DNA of 64,000 nt from Cyanophora paradoxa (lineage: Eukaryota; Glaucocystophyceae; Cyanophorales; Cyanophoraceae). Below the pieces are notes generated by a model, which saw nothing but the letters and a program-made list of their open reading frames with translations, was not told where the DNA came from and made no database searches. Positions 10,275-22,094 of the stretch are shown in pieces. Every line of letters begins with the position of its first letter. Positions within the stretch are counted from its first letter, which is position 1. A program made the translations under genes and the position numbers. The DNA lies in assembly GCA_004431415.1 (NCBI GenBank), contig QPMI01000553.1, positions 124,001-188,000 on the forward strand, read 5' to 3'.

Positions 10275-11683
10275 ATGTCGGCGTCCTTCATTTCCGCCGC
10301 TCCGGCCGTGCTCGACCGCACCGAACGGGTTTCGGGCCTCCGGCGTCTGCGAGTATGCCGCGAGCCGCACCGGTCGGATCACGTGCAGAAAAACGTGTGC
10401 GTGGCGGCCGCGTCCCAGCGCCCTGAACCGTCGGAACGGCCCGATCGTGGTACGTCAGCGTTCGGTAGCGGCGTGCGTTCCCGCCCGTGCGTCCCGGCTA
10501 ACCGCCACCGCAGTTTTCGAGTGCTCTCCGGCGGGAAGGCGGAAGCTGCTTGGTGATGCGTTTGCGGCAGCTGCCATGGCGGTCCTGGCGCCGCTGGCGG
10601 CCCCTCGCGAAGCGTTCGCGGAGGAGGATGACCTCGTGCAGCGCCTCGTGCCGATTCTCCAGGCGGCCAAGATCGGTGGGCGTCCTGCTTCTGGGAGTCC
10701 CTCGCAATGCTTAACTCGCTCCTCGACAGTCGGCCAGATCCCCGCTGAGATCGAAGCCGAGGTGCGCCGACTCACGCCCCCGCGTGCCCACGCGCACGCC
10801 CGCTGACCTGCCGGACGCCCAGAACTGGGACGGTATCCGCAACATGGTAAGCGGTCGACGAATTCGGATCCCGACCGCCGGTTCTCACGAGGGACCGCCC
10901 CCGCAGGTCTTCAAGCCTCCCGTGGGGCTGCTGAAGACCACCTGGCCGCTCGCCGCGAAGGCTCTCGGCGGGGTGCGCCGCTGCGATCCGGACGGGCTCG
11001 CCGCGCGCGCCGCGCCGCGCCGCGCGCCGACGCCCGCGGCCGCAGGACGACGAGATGGACGCGCTCGAGGAGCTCTACGACATCCTCGAGAAGTGCGCCC
11101 GCAGCTTAAGCGCTCCATTCTATTCCATTCCAAAGCTTAGGACCGCTGCGACGAGCCGCGCGGCCCGGCGCTTCGTTCCGAAAGTTCCGGCAGCTGACGC
11201 GCGCCCCGCGCCCCGCAGCCTCCGTAACGTCGACATCAACGTTTATACCGTCATCTTCATCCCCAGCGCCGACTACCAAGTCAAGTGCGCCCGGCCCGGC
11301 CCGCGCTCCTACTCCTGCCGGTCCAGCGGATGACACGGGGGGGGGGCCACAGGTACATCAAATTTGCCATGGAATCCTACGAGAAGACGCAGCAGAACCT
11401 GAACAACTTCTTCGAGGTGCGCGATCATTCGGCCTGGCCTGCCCGCTTCGAACGCCCTCCACTCCGAGAGCTCTCTCTGACTTGGTGGCGCGTGTTCTAC
11501 CGCTAGATTGTGGAGCGCAACCACGCGGACGAGCTCAAGCGCGCCCGGGAGATTGCCGAGAAGACTCCCATCGGTGAGTGATCGCTGACTGCTGACTGCT
11601 GCCCCCGCGCGCCCGCTGCTGACTGCGGGTTTCCGGCTGCAGACCAGAGCTTCTTCGGCAAGCCCGGCAAGCCCGGCAAGTAG
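10275..11683 (+). CDS. PsbQ-like thylakoid lumen protein (photosystem II extrinsic subunit)
   Basis: Ten exons give 247 aa: 10275-10449, 10514-10675, 10730-10761, 10823-10846, 10907-10972, 11046-11092, 11219-11284, 11353-11416, 11507-11573 and 11643-11683. The N-terminus MSASFISAAPAV looks like a plastid transit peptide with an early Phe. A twin-Arg lumen signal follows: RRKLL, an Ala-rich core and a cut-site-like AFA before EEDDLVQ. The mature part is all-helical: NWDGIRNMVFKPPVGLLKTTW, EMDALEELYDILE, YQVKYIKFAMESYEKTQQNL. The spacing of W, the central helices and the Y...N..L end resembles PsbQ, which stabilises the oxygen-evolving complex. Assignment to PsbQ itself is moderate; another small Tat-imported helical lumen protein, such as Psb31, is possible. 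The exon around 10310-10390 could be partly intronic. Confidence 0.6.
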
Positions 11684-12331
11684 GCCGCCGCTCTCGGCGC
11701 CCCCCTTCGATTTCTGCCGCTTGCACTCGCTCCTTCCTCTCCTGCCGCCTTCGCATGGGTTCTGCCCGGCCGCCATTCCGCCCACTGGGCCCGCCAGGCC
11801 TGGCGTTTCTGCGCCCCTCGATCCTGTTCTTTGGAAGCCCCGCGGGGTCTTTTTTCAGAGTCTCAAGCTTAGTGTGCTCCTTGCTTTGTTTCGCTTTAGA
11901 TTGTCGCAGTTTTGCATGTAATGTAAATCAAATTGAGCTTCATTATCCTTTGGCTATAGCTAATGCGCCCGTACTACTGAAGGCCTAGGCCGGCCTTCCG
12001 GCCCGTACTACGCGCTCGCTTCCGAAGTCCAGCTGCAGACGCCTGCGCATGCGCAGGCCTGCCGCATGCGCAGCCGCCGCGGCCGGGCCGCCGGCCCGCC
12101 GGGCCGCGGGTCCTGATCCGCGCACGCGTGCAGAGCCGGCGCCCGGCGGCCAGCAGCGGGCGACTGCAGCTTTCGACACAGCGCCAGGCGCTTTTCCTTA
12201 AGTTTGCGACGCTCTTCAACTTCGACGCTGCCAAGTTGACGAGTTTGCGAACAAGCGCGCAGCCCAGCAAGGCGTTTGCACTTGTACCCCCTCGGCTGTG
12301 CGCGGGAACGTGCAGTTGAGCTCGGGGCGCC
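11684..12331. other. Spacer with GC-rich palindromes, upstream of HIRA
   Basis: 648 bp between two plus-strand genes. The first half is pyrimidine-rich 3' UTR-like sequence. At 12042-12057 there is a perfect 16-bp palindrome (CCTGCGCATGCGCAGG), followed by a run of CGG/CCG palindromic words up to about 12150. No gene seen. Confidence 0.55.
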
Positions 12332-15300
12332 ATGATCGTGGTGCAGCCCGAGTGGGTGACGCACGCAGGTGCTCCTGCAACCCCACTGTGCCCCGCTCTG
12401 GCCCCGACGGGGCCTACGCCGCCCCTGCTCACCGCGGCGCGCCTCCCGCCCCTCCGACAGGCAACGCGATCTGGAGCATCGACATTCATCCGGATGGCAC
12501 GCGCCTGGCGACGGCCGGAGGTGGTGTGCCTGCCTCGCGCTCCTCGGCGAACGCGCATGTTCGCCTCGGCTGCGTTCCCTGACGCGCACGTGCATGCGCA
12601 GACTCGACAATCAAGATATGGAGCACGGCTGTGCTGTTCGACGAGGAAAAGAAGAGCGGGGACGAGGGCACGGTCGAGCTGTGCGTCATCAAGAACCACC
12701 AGGCCGGCGTGAACTGCGTGCGGTGGTCGCACAACGGCCGCTACCTCGCGTCCGCTTCGGACGACCTCAATGTGAGCCGCCGCCCGCCGCCGCCCGCTTC
12801 AGCTGACCCCGAACACCCCAGGTCGGCGTGTTTGAGCGGAAGGCCATGCAGGGCTTCGGCGGCAGCGAGATGTGGGGCGCTGTCCAGATGATGCGCGGCC
12901 ACAAAATGGGTGCGAAAGCCTCCGCGCTGGCCGCCGCGCGACGCCGACGCCGACGGCGCGCTGCAGACATCAGTGACCTGGCGTGGAGCCCCGATGACCG
13001 GTACATCGCCACCGCGAGCTTCGACTCGACTGTCATCGTCTGGGACGCCGAGCGCTTCAGTGCGTGCTTCCGCCGCCGCCGCTGCTGCTGCCGTCCGCCC
13101 GCCCGTCCCAGGGACCGCGCAGCTCACCCAGCCCGCAGCGCAACTGGCGCAGCTCGGCTCGTCCAACCCGGAGGCGGTGCCGGCGACGGTGGGACACACG
13201 GGCTGGGTACAGGGCCTGGCCTGGGACCCGCTCGGCAAGTACCTGGCTAGCCAGGGCGCGGACAAGACCGTCATCGTGTGGCGCTCCGCAGACTGGAGCG
13301 CCCACGAGCACGTCCGAAAGGCGCGGGGGGGCGTCTTTCTCCGCCGCGGCGTCGCTCACGGCCCCCGCAGCCGTTCCGCAACGCCATCGGATCGATCCTC
13401 TTCCGCCGCCTCTCGTGCGCCCGCCTCCTCCTGCTCCGGCGCCCGCAAGTGAGCGCGCACCCGACGCGGCGGGGCGCAGGTGGTCCCCCGACGGCGAGTA
13501 CGTCGCGACGACGAACGCGTTCAAGAAGCCCTCGCACGTCGCGTCCATCCTCGCCCGCTCCAAGGGCTTCGAGGCCCGCGCCCGCTGTCTCGCTTTCTCG
13601 CTTTCTCGCCCTCTCCTTCTTGAACGGCCCTGTTCTAACGCGTTCCTTCAGGTCTCGCACGACTTCGTGGGGCACGAGACGCCCGTCGTCGTCGCGGTGC
13701 GTGTTTCGGAGCGCGCAACGACGTACCCGCCCGGCGCCCCGACTCGATTCGGCGCAGCGGTTCAACCCGGTGATATTCCGGCGCGAGAGTGCGGAGGGGG
13801 AGGTGTCGGGGTACACGGTCTGCGCCGTCGGTTCCCAGGACGCCATGATCTCCGTGTGGGCGACGCACTCCACCCGCCCCATCGTCATCGCCCAGGCGCC
13901 CGCGTTTCCCTACCCCCCACCCCCGAGCCGATCCCTTAGCCCGGCCTGATCATCTCCCCCCCTCCTCCCCGCAGGACCTCTTCGGCCAGTCGATCGTGGA
14001 CATCGCGTGGAGCCCGGACGGGTACACGCTCGCCTGCTGCGCGGCGGACGGCGGCGTCGCCCTCTTCCGCTTCAAGGCCGAGGAGCTGGGCCAGCCCCTC
14101 TCGGCCGACGAGCGCGCCCGCATCCTCTCTTCCCTCTACGGCGACATCGTCGGTACCCCCCTGCCCTCCTTCCCCCCCCTCTCCTCCCTCCGCTGAGGTG
14201 TTTGCAGGGGTCGGAGCGGGGGCGCCGGCCCCGCTGGTGGAGACGCCCGACCTGCTGAGCCTCGAGCAGCGGGCGGCGGCTCGCCGGGCCGAGCGCGCAT
14301 CGGCCGGCCCCGACGCGTCGGCCCTGGACAGCCCGCCCGCCTCGCGGCCGGCGCTGGCCGCCCCCGTCGGCACCTCCCAGCAGATCGAGAGCCGCACGCG
14401 CGACGGCCGCCGCCGCATCACCCCGCAAGTCCTCGCCTCGTGCGCCCTCTTGGATGCTGTACCCCGACCCCCTCTGACGCGATTCGTGCAGCGTACCCCT
14501 CCCCGCGGCGGCGTCCTCCCTCGTTTCCTCCCCCTCCTCGCAACCGAACGTCGCCCCTCCTCGCGCCGCGTCCCCTGCGCAGCCGGTGCGCCCGCTCCGT
14601 CCCTCCCGTCGCTCCGCTCCCAGCACATTGTTGAGCCCGCGAACGCAGGGCCCCAGCGGGAGCGCTGCCGGCGGTCCGGAGCCGGGCCCGAGCGCGGCGG
14701 CGGCGCCCACAGCGGGCCCCAGCGGGGCCAACGGCCCTGTCCCTCGGCCTCGGCCCCCTCCGCCCCGCCCCCGCCCCCGGCTTCGGCTCGCCGCCGCCGC
14801 AGTCCCAGCGGCCCTCGGCCAGCCCGCCCGTCGCGGCGAGCTCATCGACGGGGCCGCCGCCCGTCTTCAGCGGGCCCTCGTCGGCGGGAAAGGCCCCGGG
14901 CGAGCACGCCGGCGTGAAGCGGAAGGGGCCGCCAGTCGGCCCCGCCGCCCGCATGGCCGCCCACGTGCGCCCCGCCCTCCGACGCACGATCGCCGCAGCT
15001 GACGCCGCGCGCGCACACACAGGCGCCGGGCGCGAGCGCCGGCACGTCGCCGGCGCCGGCGAAGAAGGGACGCCCCGCGCAGATCGTGTCTCCGCCGCAG
15101 GCGCCCAAGCCGCACGCGCGGGCCGGCCCCTCCTCCGCCTCCGCCGCCGCCGCCGCCTCCGCCTCGGCCCCGCGGAGGCCGGGCAGGCGGCGCCCGCCGC
15201 CCGGGCCGGCCCGCTCCTGGCGGCGCCCCCGCTCAAGGCGACCCTTAACCGGCAGCTGATGCGGACGCCGGGGTACATCCCGCCGCCCCCGCCCACGGCG

Positions 15301-16645
15301 GCGGCGGGCGCGGAGGGCGCCCCGGGGGCGGCCCCGGGCGGCGCCGCGCAGGCGGACGGCATGACCTTCCTCGAAGTCAGCGTGGCGCCGCTGCCGGCGG
15401 CGGCCGGCGGCGCCGGCGCCGGCTTCGTCTCGACGCTGCGCTGCGTGGGGCGCGGCGCGCTGCTCTGGACGGACCGCGTGTACGCGCGGGCGTGCGCCGT
15501 GGCCGGCAACACGGGCGTCTTCGCCGCGTGCGCCTTCGACGACGGGTCGCTCTCCGTCTACAGCCCCGCCGGCCGCCGCGTGCGCTCCGCCCCGCCTCGC
15601 TGTACCTCTCGTTCCTTATCTAACGATATGCCTCAGGTGATGCCGCCGCTGGCGCTGGGGGCGCAGGCGGTCGTCCTCGAGAGCAGCAGCGGGGCGCACC
15701 TGCTCGCGGTCACGGCGCAGGCGCGCGTCTGGCTCTGGGACGTCGCCAGGCGGGCGTGCCTCATGGAGGGCAGCGCGGAGGCCCTCCTCGCGTGCGCCCC
15801 GCCGGGCACCTCGGTCGAGCGCGGGGCGGTGGAGGAGGCGACGGGCGCCCCCGTGCTCACTCTCTCCACCGGCGAGTCGTTCCTCTGGTCCGCCGCGATG
15901 CGCGCCTGGCTCCGCGTGGCGGACGCCCAGGGGCTCCACTCCGACTTCTTCACCACGGCGCGCCCTTCTTTCTTCCGTTTGCTTGCTTCGTCTTCGTCTA
16001 GTCTTGCTGACGGCGGCCCCAGGCGCCGCACGGGATCGGGTCGGAGGGGCGGGGCCTGCTTGCGGCGCTGCAGGCGCGGGCGGCGCAGCAGGCCGGCGTC
16101 AGCGGGGCGCTCTTGAGCGCGGGGCGGGCGCACCAGACCGCCGACACCATCTCTCACCTCGAGGCGCGCCGCGAGATTTGATCCGCGCGCCCTCTGCCCC
16201 CGCCTGACGTGAGGGCGGGCGCACAGGCGATGCTGGCGAGCGCGGAGGCGGTGCAGGCGGCGGGGGAGTACAGGCGCTGGGTCAAACCGTACGCCCGGCG
16301 GCTCGCGGAGGCAGCGGACCCCGCCGCCGTCGCCAAGCTCCGCGAGCTCTGCGACTCGCTCCTCGGGCCCCACGCCGACGCCGGGGCCGCCGCCCCTCCC
16401 GCGGGGGCCGCCCCCGCCTGGCGCGCCCTCCTCTTCCCTGGCCTCCCCAAGCGGCAGGTGCGCGCGCCCTCGGATTCCCGTACCCCTCGACACGGCGAAA
16501 CCCGTACCCCCCGCAGGTGCTGGAGGAGGACGTGCTGCCGCAGCTGGCGACGACGCGCGCCGTACCCGTGCAGCGCCTCTTCGCCGACTGCCGCGCCGCC
16601 ATCGACGCCCTCAAGGCCCGTGCCGCTGCCGCGGGGGGGAACTGA
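12332..16645 (+). CDS. HIRA: HIRA histone H3.3 chaperone, WD40 protein
   Basis: Many short exons. The N-terminal WD40 propeller reads MIVVQPEWVTHAGNAIWSID, HPDGTRLATAGDSTIKIW, HQAGVNCVRWSHNGRYLASA, DISDLAWSPDDRYIATASFD, VIVWDAERF, GHTGWVQGLAWDPLGKYLAS, WSPDGEYVATTNAF, HDFVGHETPVVVAV and LFGQSIVDIAWSPDG. The B domain QQIESRTRDGRRRITP (about 14380-14420), which binds ASF1 in the family, is present. The Hira domain follows an Ala/Pro linker: MTFLEVSVAPL, RRVMPPLALGA, LNLSTGESFLW-like LTLSTGESFLW, AGEYRRWVKPYARRL, LRELCDSLLGP and RLFADCRAAIDAL. Four introns are GC-AG: 13321-13370, 13574-13651, 13896-13973 and 16164-16226. Exon structure of the linker (about 14420-15240) is unresolved. HIRA deposits H3.3-H4 independently of replication. 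Confidence 0.9.
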
Positions 16646-16854
16646 GGGGCGCCGGCGGACTTGTTGTTCGGATCTGCTGGCCGCGTGCTTCTGTGCAGTG
16701 TCGCCATATATAAATTCATATCTTTGCGAGGCCGAGCTCGAGGTGCAGTGTTCCCCGGTCAGGGGGTACAGTTCGCACGCCCGGGGTAGAAAGCCGTGGC
16801 CTGCGGGGTACACAACATCAGTCCGCGCCAAAAAGCATCGACCGGCGGCGAGCG
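16646..16854. promoter_or_regulatory. Short spacer between HIRA and F-box gene
   Basis: 209 bp. A TATA-like stretch (CATATATAAATTC, about 16704-16716) lies about 140 bp before the F-box start codon. This is the clearest TATA-like element in the window, but its role is inferred only from position. Confidence 0.3.
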
Positions 16855-18801
16855 ATGGCGGGCGTCGACGAGCAGCGAGCAGCGAAGCGCGCGCGCGTCG
16901 TGGAGGCTCCGCAGGCGGAGAATCCCTTCGATCGCTTGCCTGACGAGCTCGTTCAGCGCATCTTCAGCGAGCTCGAGGCGACTGCAGCGTACGAGGAGAG
17001 CCAGCTGTGGTCTCTCGATCGGAGATTCGCGCGGCTAATGCGGGGCGTTCAATGGAAGGAGCTGCGGGTTGAGCCTGCAGCTGCAACTGGGAGAGCCGAA
17101 TCATTTGCGCAATTGCTGCAACGCGTGGGAGAAGAACGGGAAGCGTTCAGAAGACGTGTTCGCCGAGTCGCGGCCCGCGCTCAGAGCCAGGCGCTCGCTG
17201 GCTGCCGTTCGCTTGTCGTGCGTACGGCCAAAACGTTAGTGCCCATGACTAGCTTCAGGGTGGGCGCAAAGGAGCGTATGCAGGCGTCCATCGATGCAGT
17301 TTTTGATATAACAGGTGCGCGCATGTCGATCGAATGCGCTCGAGCTCGTCGATCGCGATCGCGATGCATGCGACATGCATATGTGATGCTCGAGCTCGCT
17401 CGATTCGCAGAGATGCTGGCCGCCCTATCCACGTCGCCCGTGCCGCTGGAGAATGTCTGCTTCGCAGAGAGCTGGTCAAACTGGCCTAGCAACGAGGACC
17501 AACAGAAGATGGGCGTCACGCCAAAGTCTTTGGAGGACGTTGCGCGCGCCTTCCAGACAGCGCTGCACCCGGCCCCGCTCCGCGCGCTCAAGCTGGACGA
17601 CTTTTGCATGGTGTCAGCTTTCATTGCAGCCGCAGTGCCTGGTTTGTTTCCGCACCTTCGGAAGCTGTACCTGGAAATGACGGATGCGTCGCTTCCAGTC
17701 GAGTCGACGGTTCGCGCGCTTTAGACTACTTGCAAGTCGGCTTAGATTAGTGATAACTTCGAACGCGTGCGCAGTCAAAGCTGGTGCAGGCCTGGCCGCG
17801 CGTGGCGACACTTCTGTGCAGAGCGAAGGATGGCGTCGCGCTTGGGGAGCTGGCGAAACTCCCACTGGAGGACCTGCGGGTCATTGTCGATGGGGCAGAC
17901 GGTCTGGAGGAAGGGCTGAAGGCGCTACATGCCGACAGCGTCCTAGAGTTGTGCCTGCCTGAGCAAGTCGTTGGTCCGAGTGTCCTTGCATCCTTGCTGC
18001 GATTCCGATGCGCTACGCTCTTGTCAGCAACGGTTTGCGTTATCGTTGATCTAAGCTTGCGTCCGGGTCCTCTGTTCTGATTCGTCGTACAACAGGTGGA
18101 CAGTGCATCCAGCAGCTTCGTCGAGCGTCTCAACTCTCTACAGAGCCTAACCACTTTGAGGCTGAACCTCTACGTGTGTAACACGCCAATCCTCAACTAT
18201 TTAATATGTACTGAACCTGACTTGCGATCGTCACACAGGTTTCCGGCTCGTCCGATGGCGGGGCGGGGCTGCTTGGAGCTGCAGCGGCGGCGCTTGGTGC
18301 TTCATCACGGTTGTATATTCTGAGCATATTGATCCTCAACAATGCTGGCCATGGATTAGATGTGGATATCGATCCCGCAGCCCTCGCATCTTTTATCCGT
18401 GCTGTTCGTCTGAGCACCACGAGTCTCACTATCGACGGCGGGCCGGCCGTGGTAGAGGTTCTGCGGGTGCTCCATTCCGCCAATTCATTCCGGTTCTCCC
18501 GCCGCTCGATCACGAGCTCATAGCGTGCCTCCGGATCCAGGAAATTGGGCGGCCCGGCCCGAAGCTGAAGGAGGTGGCCTACAATTACAGCGCCACCGAG
18601 AACAACGGCATCGACACCCTCTCTGCCTTCAGCGAGCTGCGCAACCTGTCCAACGACCGTCTAGACAACTTCAAGATGGATCTGAGCATTCGCCTCTCCG
18701 ACGCGCTTGAAAAGGAGGCATGCGCCATTCTTCGCGGCTGGCTAAAGGGTAGAAAGCTCCCTATCTCAGTCACTGTAAATCTAGAGAGCGTAGACCTGTG
18801 A
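16855..18801 (+). CDS. F-box / leucine-rich-repeat-like protein
   Basis: Starts MAGVDEQRAAKRARVVEA, a nuclear-localisation-like basic patch. An F-box follows: NPFDRLPDELVQRIFSELE with LWSLDRRFARL. Downstream exons carry irregular leucine-rich segments: LRALKLDDFCMVSAFIAAA, FPHLRKLYLEM, LPLEDLRVIVDGAD, LQSLTTLRLNLY, LYILSILILNN, TSLTIDGGPAV, LKEVAYNYSATE and FSELRNLSNDRL. Introns include one of about 100 nt from 17314, the interval from about 17709 to 17774, one near 18035-18094, and 18467-18540. The F-box is expected to bind SKP1 in an SCF ubiquitin ligase; the repeats would choose the substrate, which cannot be predicted. A second F-box/LRR gene of similar layout lies at 60560. The stop at 18799-18801 follows VTVNLESVDL. 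Confidence 0.7.
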
Positions 18802-18840
18802 GCAACAGTGAGCTCGAGCTCGAGCTCGGTTCAACGGTTA

Positions 18841-18862
18841 TGTACGTATATATATACGTACA
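18841..18862. repeat. 22-bp perfect palindrome (TGTACGTATAT arms)
   Basis: The sequence equals its own reverse complement over 22 bases with an AT-rich centre and no loop. It lies 40 bp past the F-box stop codon and could extrude as a cruciform or form a transcript hairpin. Confidence 0.85.
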
Positions 18863-19504
18863 CGTAGTCCAGCTCTAGTAGCTGACTGCCCCGCCGCAGG
18901 GGGCGTCGCAACTGCAATGATTGCAGTTACGCTTAATGCACATATGCATGTCAGAACCGTCGGAACCCTTACTATACTTCGATCATGAGACTCTGAAAAG
19001 ATGCAGCGCTAGCTGGCCTGCTAGCTGCCGCAGTGCATGCGCAGGCTGGAGGCTGCTGCGCTAACTCGAGGGCAAATTAAATTTAAGAATCTTTTTTTTA
19101 GAAAAGGCTGATCGATAAGGGATATGAAAAATGCGATCTGATCTGATTCTGAAATAACTATGCAGCATGCAGTGGTATGCACTGAAGTAAGCGCCGTACT
19201 AAGCGGCCCCTGGCGACTATATAGCTAGGAATGACTATGAATGACTGCACTGCAATGAATATTAATTCGAATGACTATGCGCATACGTAGACGTCCCTGC
19301 CAGATAATTGAAAGTTTTGGTAAAATAATCTACAAGGCTACAAGATCTAAAGATAATCAGACAGCTAACGCTTGCTGGTGCCGGATCCAGCGGCGAGCCC
19401 TCGGAGGGGCTGCGCTAGGCGGGCGGGGCCCCTCGGAGCAGCCACTGGGGGCTCCATCTACTAGGCTGCGCCCTGAGATAAATGCAATGTGAAGTGCTGT
19501 GAAG

Positions 19505-19677
19505 CTAGAAGGTCGAGTGCCGCTCCGGCCGGCGCCGGGAGGGCTCGAGCTCCAGCCGGCTCCAGCTAGGCGGGGCCTCTCCAGCTCGAGCCAGGCGTCT
19601 CCAGCTTCGGAAGCTACTAGGCTAGGAGATCGAGTGCCACTCCGGCCGACGGCCCGGCGGGCCCCAGCCGGCTCCAG
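19505..19677. repeat. Imperfect direct repeat, about 56 bp, offset about 117 bp
   Basis: Copy 1 begins at 19505 (CTAGAAGGTCGAGTGCCGC) and copy 2 at 19622 (CTAGGAGATCGAGTGCCAC). Both run on through CTCCGGCCG into CCAGCCGGCTCCAG. They sit just beyond the 3' end of the DUF2358-like gene. Confidence 0.6.
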
Positions 19678-19715
19678 CCGGCTCCGGCGAGGCGGCTCCA
19701 GCCGGCCCCCTCCCC

Positions 19716-22094
19716 TCAGGGGCGCGGGGAGGGGAGCTCGAGGCCCTCGGGGAGGAGGCCCTCCCAGGCGGGGAAGAGCTCCCACGACTCCCGGTGCGCC
19801 GCCACCTGAGGCCAGAGGAATGTCGGGCGAGGGGGGGGAGCAGAGGGCGCAGCAAGGATGCGGACCTGCGCCGTGAAGCGCGGCGGGCGCAGCCCATCCC
19901 ACTCCTCCTCCTCCACCCTGCGACGCCGACGTGATCAATAATTTTAAATAATCCGCTGGGCTGGAACGTGTACGTCTACGACGCCGTGGACGGAATCGAG
20001 CCGGATCCCGGCGCAGAGCCTAGCCTAGCCCAGTATCTAGCAGTCTAGCCTATAGCTAGTAGCACTCCGGTTGGAGTCATGATCAAGCCCTCAAAGAGCC
20101 CCGCGCGCGCGCGCTTGCGCACCTCACGTCGTACTCGGTGGAGCCCGAGAGGCGCACGCAGGGGCGCCAGGGCAGCCGCAGCGTCACCTCCAGCTCCCAC
20201 CGCTGACGTCGATCTATATTTAGCGCCCGAGAGGGTTTGATTCTGAGGGGGGTACGCACCGCGAGGACGACGGCGTCGATCGCCGAGTCCGCGTCGAACT
20301 CGCGGTAGCCCCCTGAAAGAGGCTGGCGCCGGATCTGGCCGCGGCTTGAGCTCGAGCTCGAGCTGAGGCGAGGGAAGAGGTAAAAGCGTACCCTGTAGAT
20401 CCGCTCGCGGGCCTCGGCGCTTACCGTCCGGCTTGCCGCCAGCTCCAGTGGGGTCGACGGCTCCGGCTGGAAGGGGTACAGCTGCGTAAAGGCTCGGTCG
20501 ACGGGGGGTACCGGTGCCAGCGAACAAGCGGGGGTACCACGACCAGGTCCTGGAGCTCGAGGTCGACGTCCGACGCGAGGCGGGAGAGCTGCCGGATCTG
20601 AGGGGCACATGGAGATTTAGAGGGGTACACATATTCCGGGGGGTACGCTGCGCCGCGCCTGCTTGCGGTACTCGGGGAGGGTCCGCTCCCCCCACAGTGG
20701 GTCCGAGAAGACGCAGTCGGGCGCGTAGGCCCCCCGCGCGCCGGCCACGAGGTACTGGGGTACAGAATACGATACTCAGCAAACCAGGGGTACGGAGAAA
20801 ATCAGGAGGCGTACCCCCTGCTCGTACTCCCGGAGGATGGCTGCCTCGACCAGGCCGATGGCCTGCGAACGAAGCTCCCGCCTCCGGCTCGCCTGCGCAA
20901 GAGCGCTCAGATCTCAGATTGTTTCATAGGGGTACGCCGTTTCTCGCCTCGAGGGAGGCCGCCCCGGGGGACAGGATTCTCCTGTTAGGGCCCTCCTCCG
21001 GCTCGTCAACCGCATCCACAAGCCCTTGGATCTGTGGGGGGTACACCGTAAGTTCTAAATTTAGAAGGAGGAGGGGGGTACGGCCGCGGGCTACCTTGTG
21101 GGCGACGGCTTCGGCGCCGAGAACGCCTCCGGCGCTGGCGGCGCTGAGGGACCCGTCGGCTGCGGCGCCCATCTGCAGCGCGCCCATCGGCCCCTCCATC
21201 CTGCGCGCGCGCGTACCCCCCTCAGCCCCCGGACCGGGGGCGGGGATGCTCGCGAGAGATCCATCGGCGCACTCTGCCATCATGACCTGGACGGTTTCCG
21301 GGGTTCTGCGGCCGCGCAAGGGTCACGGTCAGGGCCGGGCGGCGGAGCAGGGGGGGAGAGGGGGGGGGTACGCGCTCGTAGGGGAGGGCCCAGAGCATGG
21401 CCGCCATCAGAGCCGCGGAGTAAGTCTCCGAGTTTTCCTGCCGGCGGGATGCGCGTCGGGCCTCGCAGCTGATTTAAATCTCCTTCAAAATGGAGAGCGA
21501 AAGGCGCACCTCGCAAATCTCGCTTCCGTACGAGAGGAACTTGAGGAGGCACAGGCCGAGCCGGATCTCGGCGGCCCGCCGGAGCGCCCATACGCCGGAC
21601 AGGAAGAGCTGGTCCCGAAGCAGCTCGGGAGTCGGCGGGGGCGGCAGGCGGGGGCGGAGCCGAAGCGGCAGCGGCGCCGGGAGCTCCGGCGGCGCGAGGG
21701 CGCCGAGCGATGTCGACGCGATCCTGGCGGCACGCTCCAGCAGCTCGGCCGGGAACGGCCGCCTTGCGCTTTGCTCCTGCGCGGGTCCCTCGGGCGCCGG
21801 CGGCGGCGGCGACGGCGCCTCCGCCACGACCGATCGCTCTAGCTCCGCCGCTGCCCGGGAGCCCCGCTCCGTCGCCGACGCGAATACAAACGGCGAGTTC
21901 CGCCTTATCCGTGCCCGCTCGTACGCTCGACGGGCGCCGACGGCGGCGCCAGCGCCGCGCCACGTGCCCCGCGTACAGAGCGGCCAGCCCGCCGCATTTG
22001 CGTGGACGCGTGCTGGGCAGGAAACTGCTAGGAACGCTGCGCCGGGCCGGCTACTCGGTTCTGGGCGGTCCGCCGGCGGCGTTCTCGGCATCAT
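19716..22094 (-). CDS. DUF2358 / SnoaL-like fold protein with long N-terminal extension
   Basis: The C-terminal half matches the plastid-associated DUF2358 (NTF2/SnoaL-like) family: SQAIGLVEAAILREYEQG, YLVAGARGAYAPDCVFSDP, WGERTLPEYRKQ, LSRLASDVDLELQDL, LEVTLRLPWRPC with LSGSTEYDVR, then EEEEWDG. Members of this family are of unknown function. The N-terminal part (RAAEIRLGLCLLKFLSYGSE, TYSAALMAAMLWALPYER) is not recognised. Introns start GTACCCC (several between 20500 and 21450) or GTGCGC. The last large intron runs from about 20130 to 19918 and joins STEYDVR to VEEEEWDG. The stop is at 19716-19718. The start at 22094 is the first ATG of the open frame and is uncertain. The exon chain was built from frame and motif, so internal boundaries may be off. 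Confidence 0.5.

Larger units (their letters stand above)
18802..19715. other. Convergent spacer, AT-richer, with palindromes and a direct repeat
   Basis: 914 bp between convergent genes. 18811-18832 is an alternating GAGCTC/CTCGAG palindromic run, and 18841-18862 is a perfect 22-bp palindrome. About 19220-19280 holds repeated GAATGACTATG words. No gene is supported; open frames here are low-complexity. Confidence 0.6.

Noticed and set aside
10576-11683. Start of the PsbQ-like gene at the internal ATG 10576
   Set aside because: It would cut off the twin-Arg motif and transit peptide, which are in frame and complete when starting at 10275.
14418-15512. Long minus-strand open frame opposite the HIRA linker
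   Set aside because: Low-complexity Ala/Pro/Arg shadow of GC-rich coding DNA; the plus strand carries clear HIRA motifs on both sides.
19357-19938. Minus-strand open frame of about 193 aa
   Set aside because: Overlaps the terminal exons of the DUF2358-like gene in another frame and the repeat region; Gly/Pro/Ser-rich with no family motif.
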